Assembly: GCA_037381915.1 (NCBI GenBank)
Contig: JARRQJ010000004.1
Location: forward strand, 74,138-138,137
Length of the DNA: 64,000 nt
Direction: 5' to 3'
DNA from: JARRQJ01 sp037381915
Lineage (GTDB): Bacteria; Pseudomonadota; Gammaproteobacteria; DRLM01
Under the pieces are notes generated by a model. That model saw only the letters and a program-made list of their open reading frames with translations, did no database searches and was not told the origin of the DNA. Made by a program: the position numbers and the translations under genes. Below, piece by piece: positions 26,322-39,278 of this stretch. How positions within the stretch are numbered: the first letter of the stretch is position 1; every line of letters begins with the position of its first letter.

Positions 26322-27683
26322 TCAGCCGTTGACCGCCGCGCGTGCCACCACGTCGGCCAGCTGGTTAGCCAAGGACTGCACTTGCCCCGAGTCCGGCCCT
26401 TCCACCATGACACGGATCACCGGCTCCGTACCCGAGGGACGCAGCAAGACCCGCCCCTCTTCGTGAAGCGCACTCAACACATCCTGATAAGCTTCTTGAA
26501 TCATGGAGGATTTGGCGACATCGAAGCCCGGCACAACCGGAACGTTGACCATACACTGGGGATATTTAATCATCCCTTTCTTCAATTCGTACAGAGAACG
26601 GCCGCTCTTGAGAATCTCGACCAGCACCTGCAGGGCCGAGACGATGCCGTCACCGGTACTGGTCCGGTCCAGGCAAATGATATGGCCGGAGGATTCCCCG
26701 CCGAGGGTCCAGCCGCCGGCGCGCAGCATCTCCATGACGTAGCGGTCCCCCACCGCCGCCCGCTTGAGTTCGATGCCCAGGCTGCGCAAGGCCTGCTCCA
26801 GACCGAAATTGCTCATCAAGGTCCCCACCACCGCGCCGTTGAGAATACCGGCCTGGGAACGGGACTGGGCTATAATGAACAGCAACTCGTCACCGTCCAC
26901 CACCTCACCCTTGTGGTCGACCATCATTACGCGGTCACCATCGCCGTCCAGGGCGATCCCCAAATCGGCGCCATGCTCCAGAACCGCCATCTGGGTCGCC
27001 TTGGGATGGGTGGAACCACACTCCTGATTGATGTTGAATCCGTCCGGATTGACGCCGATGGGAATCACTTCCGCCCCCAATTCCTCGAAGACGCTCGGCG
27101 CCACGTGATAGGTGGCACCATGGGCGCAGTCCACCACGATTTTCATGTCGCGAAACTCCGTGGCGGAGGGAATGGTGCCTTTGCAGAACTCGATATAGCG
27201 TCCCGCCGCATCGCTGACCCGCTCCGCTTTGCCCAATTCGGCGGAATCCACCGTGTGCATGGGTCGGTCCAACTCCGCCTCGATAGCCGCCTCGATCTCG
27301 TCGGCGAGCTTTACCCCTTGCGCGGAAAAGAACTTGATACCGTTGTCGTAATAGGGGTTGTGCGAAGCGCTGATGACGATCCCCGCCTGGGCATGCAGGG
27401 TGCGGGTAAGATACGCGATGGCCGGGGTGGGCATGGGCCCCAACAGGCGGATGTCTACGCCCGCCGCCGACAAACCGGCCTGCAGGGCGGACTCGAACAT
27501 ATAGCCCGACAAACGGGTGTCCTTGCCGATGAGCACCTTACTCGCCCCGGCCTGGGTCTTGGCCAGCACCCGGCCGGCCGCCCAACCCAATTTGAGAACG
27601 AACTCGGCGTTGATGGGCGATTCCCCCACCCTGCCACGAATACCGTCCGTACCGAAATAGCGCCTGCGCGAGGGCTCTGCCAT
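26322..27683 (-). CDS. glmM: Phosphoglucosamine mutase
   Basis: 453 residues. Opening RYFGTDGIRG, it has the active-site phosphoserine loop SASHNPYYDNG, the metal site DGDGDR, the sugar specificity loop GGESSGHII and the C-terminal phosphate site RPSGTEPVIRVMVE. It converts glucosamine 6-phosphate to glucosamine 1-phosphate for peptidoglycan and LPS. The folP-glmM order is conserved. Confidence 0.98.
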   Translation of the reverse strand: MAEPSRRRYFGTDGIRGRVGESPINAEFVLKLGWAAGRVLAKTQAGASKVLIGKDTRLSGYMFESALQAGLSAAGVDIRLLGPMPTPAIAYLTRTLHAQAGIVISASHNPYYDNGIKFFSAQGVKLADEIEAAIEAELDRPMHTVDSAELGKAERVSDAAGRYIEFCKGTIPSATEFRDMKIVVDCAHGATYHVAPSVFEELGAEVIPIGVNPDGFNINQECGSTHPKATQMAVLEHGADLGIALDGDGDRVMMVDHKGEVVDGDELLFIIAQSRSQAGILNGAVVGTLMSNFGLEQALRSLGIELKRAAVGDRYVMEMLRAGGWTLGGESSGHIICLDRTSTGDGIVSALQVLVEILKSGRSLYELKKGMIKYPQCMVNVPVVPGFDVAKSSMIQEAYQDVLSALHEEGRVLLRPSGTEPVIRVMVEGPDSGQVQSLANQLADVVARAAVNG

Positions 27684-27817
27684 GCTTATCCCTCCCTCTG
27701 GAAAGTTAAAGAATTTTCATCGTGGGCATCCGAGAAACGGGAAGCGGCCCGAAATAGCAACAACGCATCTTGTCATTGTGTACATAACGTCTCGGCGCCG
27801 GTAAATCCAAACCCCTA

Positions 27818-28654
27818 TTACGACGCCGATCTGACGGCGGCGACCATCTCAATGGCTTGCACCGTAGCGCCCACATCATGGGCGCGGATTATCGCCGCCC
27901 CCTGCCATACCGCTATGGCGGCGAGGGCAATACTACCATAGAGCCGTTCCGCCACCCCCACATCCACCACCGCCCCGATCAGGGACTTGCGCGACACCCC
28001 TACCACCATGGGCAATGCCAGGGCACTGAACTCTTGCAGGTGATTGAGCAATTGCAGGTTATGCTCCAAGCCTTTGCCGAAACCGAACCCCGGATCGATC
28101 AGCAAACGCCGGCGGGCGATCCCCCCCTGCTCGCAGGCCTCCACGCGTTGCCGTAAAAAATCACCGATTTCACGCACCACGTCGCTGTAATGCGGCGCGG
28201 CCTGCATGGTGCGCGGCTCGCCCTGCATATGCATGAGACACACCGGCACCTCCAGCTGCGCGGCGAGCGCGACGGCCCCCTCCTCCCGCAAGGCGCGGAC
28301 ATCGTTGATCATCCCCGCGCCCGCGGCCACCGCCGCCCGCATCACCGCCGGCTTGCGGGTATCGATAGAGATCACCACCGGCAGTTCGTCGGCGATGGCC
28401 GCGATCACCGGAATGACCCGCCGCAATTCCTCCTCTGCGGATACCGGTGCCGCGCCGGGACGGGTGGACTCACCGCCCACATCGATGATCGCCGCCCCCT
28501 CCGCCACCATCCGCCGGGCCTGGGCCAGCGACGCCTCGGGCGTGACGAAGCGCCCGCCGTCCGAAAAGGAATCCGGCGTCACGTTGAGCACCCCCATCAC
28601 CTGGGGCCGGGTCAAATCCAGGTTTTTACCGGCGCAGTCGAGAACCGTATTCAT
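27818..28654 (-). CDS. folP: Dihydropteroate synthase
   Basis: 278 residues. The signatures are VMGVLNVTPDSFSDGG, GGESTRPGA, LIDPGFGFGKGLEHN and a C-terminal RAHDVGATVQA. It joins p-aminobenzoate to the pterin pyrophosphate in folate synthesis and is the sulfonamide target. It is separated from ftsH by a strong terminator, so it likely has its own promoter in the 120 bases upstream. Confidence 0.97.
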   Translation of the reverse strand: MNTVLDCAGKNLDLTRPQVMGVLNVTPDSFSDGGRFVTPEASLAQARRMVAEGAAIIDVGGESTRPGAAPVSAEEELRRVIPVIAAIADELPVVISIDTRKPAVMRAAVAAGAGMINDVRALREEGAVALAAQLEVPVCLMHMQGEPRTMQAAPHYSDVVREIGDFLRQRVEACEQGGIARRRLLIDPGFGFGKGLEHNLQLLNHLQEFSALALPMVVGVSRKSLIGAVVDVGVAERLYGSIALAAIAVWQGAAIIRAHDVGATVQAIEMVAAVRSAS

Positions 28655-28766
28655 CGTTCACTCGCTAGCGGCTGCGGAACATAATGTCGCGGCTGAATGA
28701 CCACCGACTCGATACGTACTTAAATGACTCGGCGTCTTTGCGGCTAAGACATCCCGAGCCCAACGC

Positions 28767-28797
28767 CAAAAACAAAACGCCCCGCATCGCGGGGCGT
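28767..28797 (-). terminator. Rho-independent terminator after ftsH
   Basis: On the minus strand a perfect 9-bp GC-rich stem (ACGCCCCGC/GCGGGGCGT, 3-base loop, 28777-28797) is followed by TTTTGTTTTT. It lies 39 bases downstream of the ftsH stop and before folP. Confidence 0.88.
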
Positions 28798-28835
28798 CGC
28801 TTATAATATTGGGGGTATCAGCTCTCAGCCCATTA

Positions 28836-30770
28836 TTAATGTTGCTCAGCGGGTGGCCCGGCGATCTTGCCGCCATCCACGTCGCCGCTGCTCTTCCCGG
28901 GACTGGACACCGGCGCCCCGCGACCGGATGAAGAACCCGAGTCCGGACCCCAATCCTTGGGCGGACGGGGTTCGTGGCCGGCCATGATGTCGGCGATCTG
29001 GTCACTGTCGATGGTCTCGTACTTGATCAGGGCCTGGGCCATCACATGCAGCTTGTCCATGTTCTCGGTCAAAATCCGCTTGGCACGCTCGTAATTGCGG
29101 TTAACGACGGTGCGGATCTCCTCATCGATGGCCTTGGCGGTCTCGTCCGCCATCATCTTGTGCTGGGTTACGGAATGGCCCAGAAACACCTCCCCTTCCT
29201 CATCGCTGTAGGTCAGTGGGCCGAGGCGTTCCGAGAGGCCCCACTTGGTCACCATATTGCGCGCGATTTCGGTGGTACGCTGGATATCATTGGAAGCGCC
29301 GGTGGTCACCGCGTCGACACCGAAGATCAGTTCTTCGGCGAGGCGCCCGCCCATCATGCTGGAGATCTGGCTTTCCAGACGCTGCTTACTGTAACTATGA
29401 CGATCCTCCTCCGGCAGGAACATGGTCACGCCCAGCGCACGCCCGCGGGGGATGATACTCACCTTGTGCACCGGATCGTGGGACGGCACCGACAAGCCGA
29501 CGATGGCGTGTCCCGCCTCGTGGTAGGCGGTAAGCTTCTTCTCTTCCTCGTTCATCACCATGGAACGCCGTTCCGCGCCCATCATAATCTTGTCCTTGGC
29601 CTTTTCGAAGTCGAGCATGTCCACCACGCGCTTGTTGGCGCGCGCCGCGAACAAGGCCGCTTCATTTACCAGATTGGCGAGATCGGCGCCGGAAAATCCA
29701 GGCGTGCCGCGGGCGATGATGCTGGGCTGTACGTCGTCGGAGATGGGCACCTTGCGCATGTGCACCTTGAGAATCTGTTCGCGGCCGCGCACGTCGGGCA
29801 AGGGCACCACCACCTGACGGTCGAAACGGCCGGGGCGCAACAAGGCGGGATCGAGCACGTCGGGGCGGTTGGTGGCGGCGATGACGATGATGCCTTCGCT
29901 GCCTTCGAAACCGTCCATCTCCACCAGCAACTGGTTGAGGGTCTGTTCGCGCTCGTCGTGGCCGCCGCCCAGACCGGCTCCGCGATGACGGCCCACCGCA
30001 TCGATTTCGTCGATGAAAATGATGCACGGGGCGTGTTTCTTGGCCTGCTCGAACATATCGCGGACCCGGGCCGCACCTACGCCCACGAACATCTCCACGA
30101 AGTCCGAACCGGAGATGGAAAAGAACGGCACCTTGGCCTCGCCTGCGATGGCCTTAGCCAACAGGGTCTTACCGGTACCGGGGGAACCCACCATCAATAC
30201 GCCACGGGGGATCTTGCCGCCGAGCTTCTGAAACTTGCTGGGATCGCGGAGGAATTCCACCAGTTCGCCCACTTCCTCCTTGGCCTCTTCCACGCCGGCC
30301 ACATCGGCGAAGGTCACCTTGACCTGATCCTCGCCGTGCATGCGCGCGCGGCTGCGCCCGAAGGACATGGCGCCGCGACCGCCGCCGCCGCCCTGCATCT
30401 GGCGCATGAAGTAAATCCACACGGCGATGAGCAGCAGCATGGGGAACCAGGAAATGAACATCTGCATCAACAGACTCTGCTGCTGTTGCGGGCGGGCCTT
30501 GATTACCACGCCCTTGTTGAGCAATTCATCCACCAAACCGGCATCGCCGGGGCTGTAGGTGACGAAGTCGCCTCCGCCCAGGCGCTTGCCCTGGATGGTA
30601 TGGCCCTCGATCATGACCTCGCTAACCTGGCCTTGGCGCACTTCCTGGATGAAGTCGGAATACGGAACCTGCTTGGCCGAGATCTGCGGCGGTCCGAAGC
30701 TGTTGAAGACGGACATCAACACAATCGCGATGACCACCCACAAGATGAGATTTTTTGCCATGTCACTCAA
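28836..30770 (-). CDS. ftsH: ATP-dependent zinc metalloprotease FtsH
   Basis: 644 residues. Two N-terminal membrane helices surround a periplasmic domain; then come the AAA module (Walker A GSPGTGKT, Walker B FIDEIDAVGRHRG, arginine-finger region) and the zinc protease site YHEAGHAIVG. It degrades misassembled membrane proteins and regulators such as LpxC and RpoH in E. coli. The tail after residue 600 is a Gly/Ser/Pro-rich extension. It follows rlmE, the usual order. Confidence 0.98.
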   Translation of the reverse strand: MSDMAKNLILWVVIAIVLMSVFNSFGPPQISAKQVPYSDFIQEVRQGQVSEVMIEGHTIQGKRLGGGDFVTYSPGDAGLVDELLNKGVVIKARPQQQQSLLMQMFISWFPMLLLIAVWIYFMRQMQGGGGGRGAMSFGRSRARMHGEDQVKVTFADVAGVEEAKEEVGELVEFLRDPSKFQKLGGKIPRGVLMVGSPGTGKTLLAKAIAGEAKVPFFSISGSDFVEMFVGVGAARVRDMFEQAKKHAPCIIFIDEIDAVGRHRGAGLGGGHDEREQTLNQLLVEMDGFEGSEGIIVIAATNRPDVLDPALLRPGRFDRQVVVPLPDVRGREQILKVHMRKVPISDDVQPSIIARGTPGFSGADLANLVNEAALFAARANKRVVDMLDFEKAKDKIMMGAERRSMVMNEEEKKLTAYHEAGHAIVGLSVPSHDPVHKVSIIPRGRALGVTMFLPEEDRHSYSKQRLESQISSMMGGRLAEELIFGVDAVTTGASNDIQRTTEIARNMVTKWGLSERLGPLTYSDEEGEVFLGHSVTQHKMMADETAKAIDEEIRTVVNRNYERAKRILTENMDKLHVMAQALIKYETIDSDQIADIMAGHEPRPPKDWGPDSGSSSGRGAPVSSPGKSSGDVDGGKIAGPPAEQH

Positions 30771-30855
30771 AGGTCGCTACCTCTCATAAACACGCCGTCT
30801 TGGCCCCAACATCCCCTACGACCGCGATCGGCAATATCGTCAAATTTAGACCTTA

Positions 30856-31476
30856 TTACAAAACGAAGTCCTTGGCTAGCATATAAACTTCTCGGCTTGA
30901 AGGGCGTGACGCTTTAGGCTTGCGTGTTACCACCGTCTTAAAGGAACACTGCAATTCACGCCTGAACTCATCGATGCCTTCCCCTTGAAAAGCCTTCACA
31001 AGTAAGGCCCCGCCGGGGGCCAGGACCTTTCTCGCCAAATCCAGGGCCAATTCGGCCAGATACATCGCCCGCGGCTGATCGACGGCGCGCATACCAGAGA
31101 TATTGGGGGCCATATCGGAAATTACAAGATCCACCCGCTGTTCCCCCACCAAATCCAGTAGTTGCGCGAAAACCACCTCTTCACGAAAATCCCCGCAAAT
31201 AAACCCCACGCTTGGCAGGGGATCCATGGGCAGGATATCCAGGGCGATCACCCGCCCCCGGGCGCCGACGCCGCTCGCCGCCACCTGGGTCCAGCCACCG
31301 GGCGCCGCCCCCAGGTCGATGACCGTCATCCCCGGGCGCAGGATATGGTCACGGTCGTTGATCTCCAGCAATTTGAACGCCGCCCGCGAGCGATAACCCG
31401 CCTGCTGAGCCTGATGCACATAGCGATCGTCGAAGTGCCGCCGCAACCAGCGCCCGCTGCTCTTAGACCGGGCCAT
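30856..31476 (-). CDS. rlmE: 23S rRNA (uridine-2'-O) methyltransferase RlmE
   Basis: 206 residues from the ATG at 31476 (MARSKSSGRWLRRHFDD), matching the family start. The SAM motif is VIDLGAAPGGWTQVA, and the catalytic K-D-K-E set includes D in SDMAPNISG and K in LLVKAFQGEG. It methylates U2552 of 23S rRNA late in 50S assembly. Divergent from yhbY, another ribosome-assembly gene, as in E. coli. Confidence 0.96.
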   Translation of the reverse strand: MARSKSSGRWLRRHFDDRYVHQAQQAGYRSRAAFKLLEINDRDHILRPGMTVIDLGAAPGGWTQVAASGVGARGRVIALDILPMDPLPSVGFICGDFREEVVFAQLLDLVGEQRVDLVISDMAPNISGMRAVDQPRAMYLAELALDLARKVLAPGGALLVKAFQGEGIDEFRRELQCSFKTVVTRKPKASRPSSREVYMLAKDFVL

Positions 31477-31604
31477 GGCCCCTGTCACATCCAGGACAAG
31501 GGTCGGGGCACGACCCGCCACGCACCGGCCCGGCAACGGTCACGCCCGTCCCGTCCTTTCCGATGTTGAGAACCTTGCGTCCCATTCCGGACCGAACGGT
31601 GATC

Positions 31605-31617
31605 GGTGCTATACTTT
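31605..31617 (+). promoter_or_regulatory. Extended -10 promoter candidate for yhbY
   Basis: The stretch GTGCTATACTTTG contains TATACT preceded by TGC, an extended -10 element, about 35 bases before the yhbY start. No convincing -35 was seen. Confidence 0.45.
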
Positions 31618-31649
31618 GCGGCCTTTTCAACCTCGAACCCATCACGGCA

Positions 31650-31949
31650 ATGTCGTCACTCACGGAAAAACAGAAACATTATTTGCGCGGCCTGGGCCAC
31701 ACACTCGGCGCGGTGGTCATGGTCGGCACAGCCGGCTATACCCCGGCGGTGCGCAATGAACTCGATCTATCCTTGTCCCGCCACGAACTGCTCAAGGTGC
31801 GGGTCAGCGTCGGCGACCGGGCGGCGCGGGACGCGTTGATCGAGCAAATGTGCGCCGACAGCGCCGCGCAACTGGTACAGCGCATCGGCAACATCGCCTT
31901 GCTCTACCGCCGTAACCCGAAAAAACCCCGGGTCACGCTGCCCTCTTGA
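31650..31949 (+). CDS. yhbY: Ribosome assembly RNA-binding protein YhbY (CRM domain)
   Basis: 99 residues. It begins SLTEKQKHYLRGLGHTL and has a CRM domain with the GxxG-like VMVGTAGYT and the basic SRHELLKVRV. YhbY binds pre-50S particles. The ATG at 31650 was chosen by homology; the open frame extends upstream without a ribosome-binding site. Divergent from rlmE. Confidence 0.93.
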   Translation: MSSLTEKQKHYLRGLGHTLGAVVMVGTAGYTPAVRNELDLSLSRHELLKVRVSVGDRAARDALIEQMCADSAAQLVQRIGNIALLYRRNPKKPRVTLPS

Positions 31950-31974
31950 ATAGAATCATATTTAGAACAGTCCA

Positions 31975-32427
31975 TCACCGTCCCGCGGGGCGACCACCCG
32001 TAGCGGCCACCAGCAACAGACCCAACACGCTCACCACCAGATAGATGACCGAAGAAATACCGTGCAGGCGGCCGAAGCGGGGGCCCAAGGACCCGCCCGC
32101 CGCCGCCACCTGGGTCTTCAGCGCCGCCATCTGCGGCTGAATCACGAACAGGATCACCGCCATGCCCAGCATCATGAGGGCGATCACCCCGACCCGCCAT
32201 GAACGATACCAGCCCCGCCCGCGCCCCAGGGCCGCGCCCAGGATCAACAGGGCCCCGCACACCAAACCGATGCCGTTGATAATGGTGAACATGGGGGCGG
32301 CTGCCTCCCCCGCCAGGGTCCGGTCCAATGTGTGGAACAGCACCGGCGCCGCAAGGAAACCGATGGCCCACAGTCCTCCCACCCACAGAGTGAGGATAAT
32401 TCGTTCACCAATATAGAAATGACGCAT
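31975..32427 (-). CDS. DUF4149 membrane protein
   Basis: 150 residues with four membrane helices. GERIILTLWVGGLWAIGFLAAPVLF at the N-terminus and RFGRLHGISSVIYLVVSVLGLLL at the end are the DUF4149 pattern, cited as the pieces TLWVGGLWAIGF and RLHGISSVIYL. Function unknown. It lies just after greA on the same strand with 38 bases between, a placement common in related bacteria. Confidence 0.8.
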   Translation of the reverse strand: MRHFYIGERIILTLWVGGLWAIGFLAAPVLFHTLDRTLAGEAAAPMFTIINGIGLVCGALLILGAALGRGRGWYRSWRVGVIALMMLGMAVILFVIQPQMAALKTQVAAAGGSLGPRFGRLHGISSVIYLVVSVLGLLLVAATGGRPAGR

Positions 32428-32465
32428 AGCGTTGAGTCGTCGGCCCGGGCGTTCCCTGGCGAGCC

Positions 32466-32941
32466 TTAGATGTAATGCACCGCCACGATTTCATAATGAC
32501 GATCACCGGCCGGGGCCTTGACCACCGCCAGCTCACCTTCTTCCTTGCCGATCAAGGCCCGGGCGATGGGCGAACTGACCGAGATCTTGTTTTGCTTGAT
32601 GTCCGCCTCCAGGTCGCCGACGATCTGATAGGTGACTTGCTCGCCGCTCTCTTCATCCGTCAGATCGACGGTGGTGCCGAACACCACCTTGCCGTTGGCG
32701 TTCAAGGTGGTGACATCAATGATCTGCGCGGTGCTCAATTGCGACTCGATGTCGTTGATGCGGCCTTCGATGAAAGACTGCTGTTCCTTCGCAGCGTGAT
32801 ACTCCGCGTTCTCCTTCAGATCGCCGTGGGCCCGCGCCTCGGCGATGGCATTGATGATCCGCGGCCGCTCTACGGACTTCAGTCGTTGCAATTCCTCGCG
32901 GAGCTTCACCGCGCCCGCGGCTGTGAGAGGTACCTTACTCA

Positions 32942-32942
<1 letters not shown>
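32466..32942 (-). CDS. greA: Transcription elongation factor GreA
   Basis: 158 residues, the same as E. coli GreA. The N-terminal coiled coil includes the acidic tip GDLKENAEYHAAKEQQ, and the C-terminal FKBP-like domain ends in the usual short strands (YEIVAVHYI). It rescues backtracked RNA polymerase by stimulating transcript cleavage. The ATG overlaps the carB stop (ATGATGAG), with an ATG three bases earlier as alternative. Confidence 0.97.
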
Positions 32943-36149
<3,207 letters not shown>

Positions 36150-36157
<8 letters not shown>

Positions 36158-37322
36158 ACTCTTCAGGTGTTTTAGCGTGTTGCTTGTGGTCCTTGACCAA
36201 TTGCACAAAATGGTCAAACAGGTTCGCCGCGTCGTGGGGACCGGGACTGGCCTCCGGATGTCCCTGGAATCCGAACACCGGTCTGTCGGTGTAATGCAGT
36301 CCCTGCAGGGTGCCGTCGAACAGGGAGCGGTGGGTGATACGTACATTGCCCGGCAGGCTGGCCTCGTCCACAGCGAAGCCATGGTTCTGGCTGGTGATCA
36401 TCACCCGCTGGGAGGCGATGTCCAGGACCGGATGATTGGCACCGTGGTGGCCGAACTTCATCTTCACGGTCCGGGCACCGCCGGCCAGACCCAGGAGTTG
36501 GTGACCCAGGCAGATACCGAAAACCGGCAAACCGGTGGCGACGATCTCGCGAATCGCGGCAATTGCGTAGTCGCAGGGCTCCGGATCACCGGGACCGTTG
36601 GACAGGAACACGCCGTCGGGCTGCATGGCTAACACCTCGGCGGCCGGTGTCTGCGCCGGCACCACGGTCAAACGGCAACCGCGATCCACCAGCATGCGCA
36701 GAATGTTGCGCTTGACACCGAAATCGTAGGCGACGATGTGGTGAAACAAGTATTCTTCCACCGGGCGCGGCGATTCGGGCAGGCCACCATTGAGAGTCCA
36801 ACTACCCTGCTGCCACTCGTAACGCTCCTCCACGCTGACCACCTGGGCCAGATCCATGCCTTTCAAACCGGGAAATTCGCGCGCGGCGGCCAGAGCCGCC
36901 TGCTCGTCCAGATCATCACCCGCCACGATGCAGCCGTTTTGCGCACCCTTTTCGCGAAGAATGCGGGTAAGTTTCCGGGTGTCGATGCCGGCGATGGCCA
37001 CCACCTGGTTGCGGCGCAGATAATCGCCCAGAGACTCCCGTGACCGCCAGTTGCTGTCAACCACCGGCACGTCACGCACCACCAGACCGCTGGCGAAAAC
37101 CCGGGCCGCCTCTTCATCCTCGCTGTTAGTACCGACGTTGCCGATATGGGGATAGGTCAGAGTAACGAGCTGACGGCAATAAGATGGATCGGTGAGTATT
37201 TCCTGATAACCGCTGAGGGCGGTGTTGAACACCACTTCACCGATGGTCTGCCCCGAGGCGCCAATGGCCTCCCCGCGAAAGACAGTCCCGTCTTCTAGGG
37301 CCAACAGGGCTGAGTGACGCAC
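36150..37322 (-). CDS. carA: Carbamoyl-phosphate synthase small subunit (glutaminase)
   Basis: About 390 residues from the GTG at 37322, which has GGAGG 7 bases upstream; ATGs further upstream place the ribosome-binding site inside the protein. It has LALEDGTVFRGEAIG, the N-terminal domain, and a class I glutaminase with the nucleophile in FGICLGHQLLGLA and the triad HPEASPGP. It supplies ammonia to CarB. A long hairpin lies in its leader. Confidence 0.97.
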
Positions 37323-37349
37323 GTTTAACCTCCGGATCTGCATATACAA

Positions 37350-37383
37350 AGCGGGAGGGAGCTTTGTAAAGCCGCCTCCCGCT
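37350..37383 (-). terminator. Long hairpin in the carA leader (terminator or attenuator candidate)
   Basis: A 9-bp outer stem (AGCGGGAGG/CCTCCCGCT) encloses a 5-bp inner stem (GCTTT/AAAGC) separated by small internal loops. On the minus strand it is followed by TTTGTATAT, a short U-rich stretch, and sits just 28 bases before the carA GTG. It could end transcription from the upstream surface-protein gene or attenuate carAB; the sequence does not decide. Confidence 0.5.
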
Positions 37384-37466
37384 CAAAAAACGGACAGACT
37401 ACAACTGTATGCAGGACCGAATTGTAACGTAAGCGCAGGGGTGGTGTCCATGTAAGGCACGGGATT

Positions 37467-39019
37467 TCAGGTGTTGCTAGATAAGCGGGCGCGCGGAACG
37501 GCGCATGCACAATGAAAGTGCGCGCGGCGTAGCAAACCGCTAATCAGCAGCGTCCAAAGACTCAATAGATCGAAGCTTCCACCACCCGATGAAGAAGGGT
37601 TTACGTTAGCCGTGCTCGGCGTTGTGGAATTGGTAGCCCCCGCCGCCACCCCGGGAACAGCCACACCGCTGGGATCCACAATGACGCCGTAGGCCGTCAA
37701 GTCATCATCGCCCGGCCCGCCGTCGGTGACGCTGAAGGTGACGGTCTTGCCGTCAAAACTGGCCGGGTACGCGTACCAATGGGGCGTTGTATCATCGAAG
37801 CTTGGACCATACTTATACAGAGTTGCGCCGGCCGGTGCCGCGCTGGGCAGGGTCAGAGTAAATTTGAGGGTAGCCCCGCCGACGCAACCGCTCGCAGTGA
37901 AATCCACTAAGCCATGGGGAAAATTAAACTGCGTTATGTCGGTCAACGCGCCGACCGCGGTGCTGGCATTGTCCGGCGCCGGCAGATAGGCGGATTTGCT
38001 GAAAGTGCATTCCTCGCCGCCCCCGCTGAGTTCCAGCTTGCTCACGCCGCTGCCCGTCGCGGTCGGCCCGCTGAAGGATACCACCGGTGGAACGGCCGGC
38101 GCGGAGACCGCCGGCGGCACCGCGGCCTGAGCATAGACCGTCACCGGCAGTTCAGGTAACTTCCCGACGCATGCAATCCGTCTCCACCGTAGTCAGCAGT
38201 AATGCGGTGCTCGCCGGGCGAAAGCGTGGACAAGATCAAGGAAGCCTGGGAAGTCACTTTGCCGGCACTATCCGTCACACTGGACAAATCCGCGCTCCCC
38301 AGAATGGTCACACCCTCACGAAACGTCACGGTACCGCTGGGATCTCCTGACTGGACCGACGCAAACACCGGAGGCGTGCCGAATCCGACATCAATAACCG
38401 ACGCCCGTAACTCTATGTCCTGGTCCTCGGCAACCGTATCGGGGGCTGCAGCAAGCCCCATGTCAACTTGATCACAATAGAAACTGCATGGACCCGTCTC
38501 CGTTTGATTGGAATAACTGACAGCGGCGGAGGAAGCATATCCGCTAAAGCCCGAAGTGGTTCCAGTGGACCCGGTGGTAACTGCCTGGCCCAGCCATAGG
38601 GTTTGAATAGTTTCTCCACCCGCATCCGCAGTACCCTGAGTTACATCCACGTCCAGGATTGGCGAAACACCCGATGCAAATACGCTATCCCCGCTGTATA
38701 CCGCGGAAAAGGCAAAGGTATACGGTCCCGCCAACTGTGGCGTCAGGGTGAGTTGCACCTGAGCTGCAGTGTTGCCGGCATCCGTAAGGATGTTGAAAAC
38801 ACCGAGTCGAATCGAGCCGTCATACAGCGTGAAGGTTCCGCTCGCCGTCGAGGCATTGAGTGAAATGGACAACAGAAAACTCTCACCGGACGCAACGGCA
38901 TCGGCGGATGAGGTGATGGACACAGATGTAGGAACTGCCGCGTATGTCGGCACCGGCATGACTGAGCATACGGCGCCCATCACGGCAATCATAATGGCCC
39001 ACGACTTCGACACGGACAT
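37467..39019 (-). pseudogene. Surface protein: Ig-like repeats, choice-of-anchor U domain, GlyGly-CTERM tail; frameshifted
   Basis: Two abutting frames form one exported protein. The first (from the ATG at 39019, signal ending VPTYAA) holds Ig-like repeats: SGTFTLYDGSIRLGVF and SGTVTFREGVTILGSADL, each ending in an AVYSGD- or ADYGGD-type strand. It runs into a stop after LHASGSYLN. The second resumes with ELPVTVYAQAAVPP, then a choice-of-anchor U domain (FPHGLVDFTASGC, LYKYGPSFDDTTPHWY, DGGPGDDDLTAYG) and GGGSFDLLSLWTLLISGLLRR, a GlyGly-CTERM signal cut by rhombosortase in other species. Adding one base to the G-run at 38163-38165 joins them. Confidence 0.7.
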
Positions 39020-39278
39020 CGCGCGAAGCACACCGTTCCAGGCCTCGGACAATGGCTTGCTTATACGGCCCCTCTCCACCGCCCAACCCATCACTACCGC
39101 TCTAGCATTGCCGTTATTTATATTATGGCTAATGGGATAGTAGCACTTTTCGGGGGTGCAATGAGGTCGCCTAAAACCCAATGTATCCAAGCGGGCCACG
39201 TCACGGAGCCGCTACTCGCCCCGGGCACAACTTGATACCCCGACGCCGACTTACTGCCGGAATCTGGCCGTGAAACGG

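Noticed and set aside
26382..27941. 519-codon open frame antisense to glmM
   Set aside because: Shadow of the GC-rich glmM codons; the product matches no family and covers real genes on the minus strand.
28974..30917. 647-codon open frame antisense to ftsH
   Set aside because: The ftsH frame has all AAA and HEAGH motifs; the antisense frame is a composition artefact.
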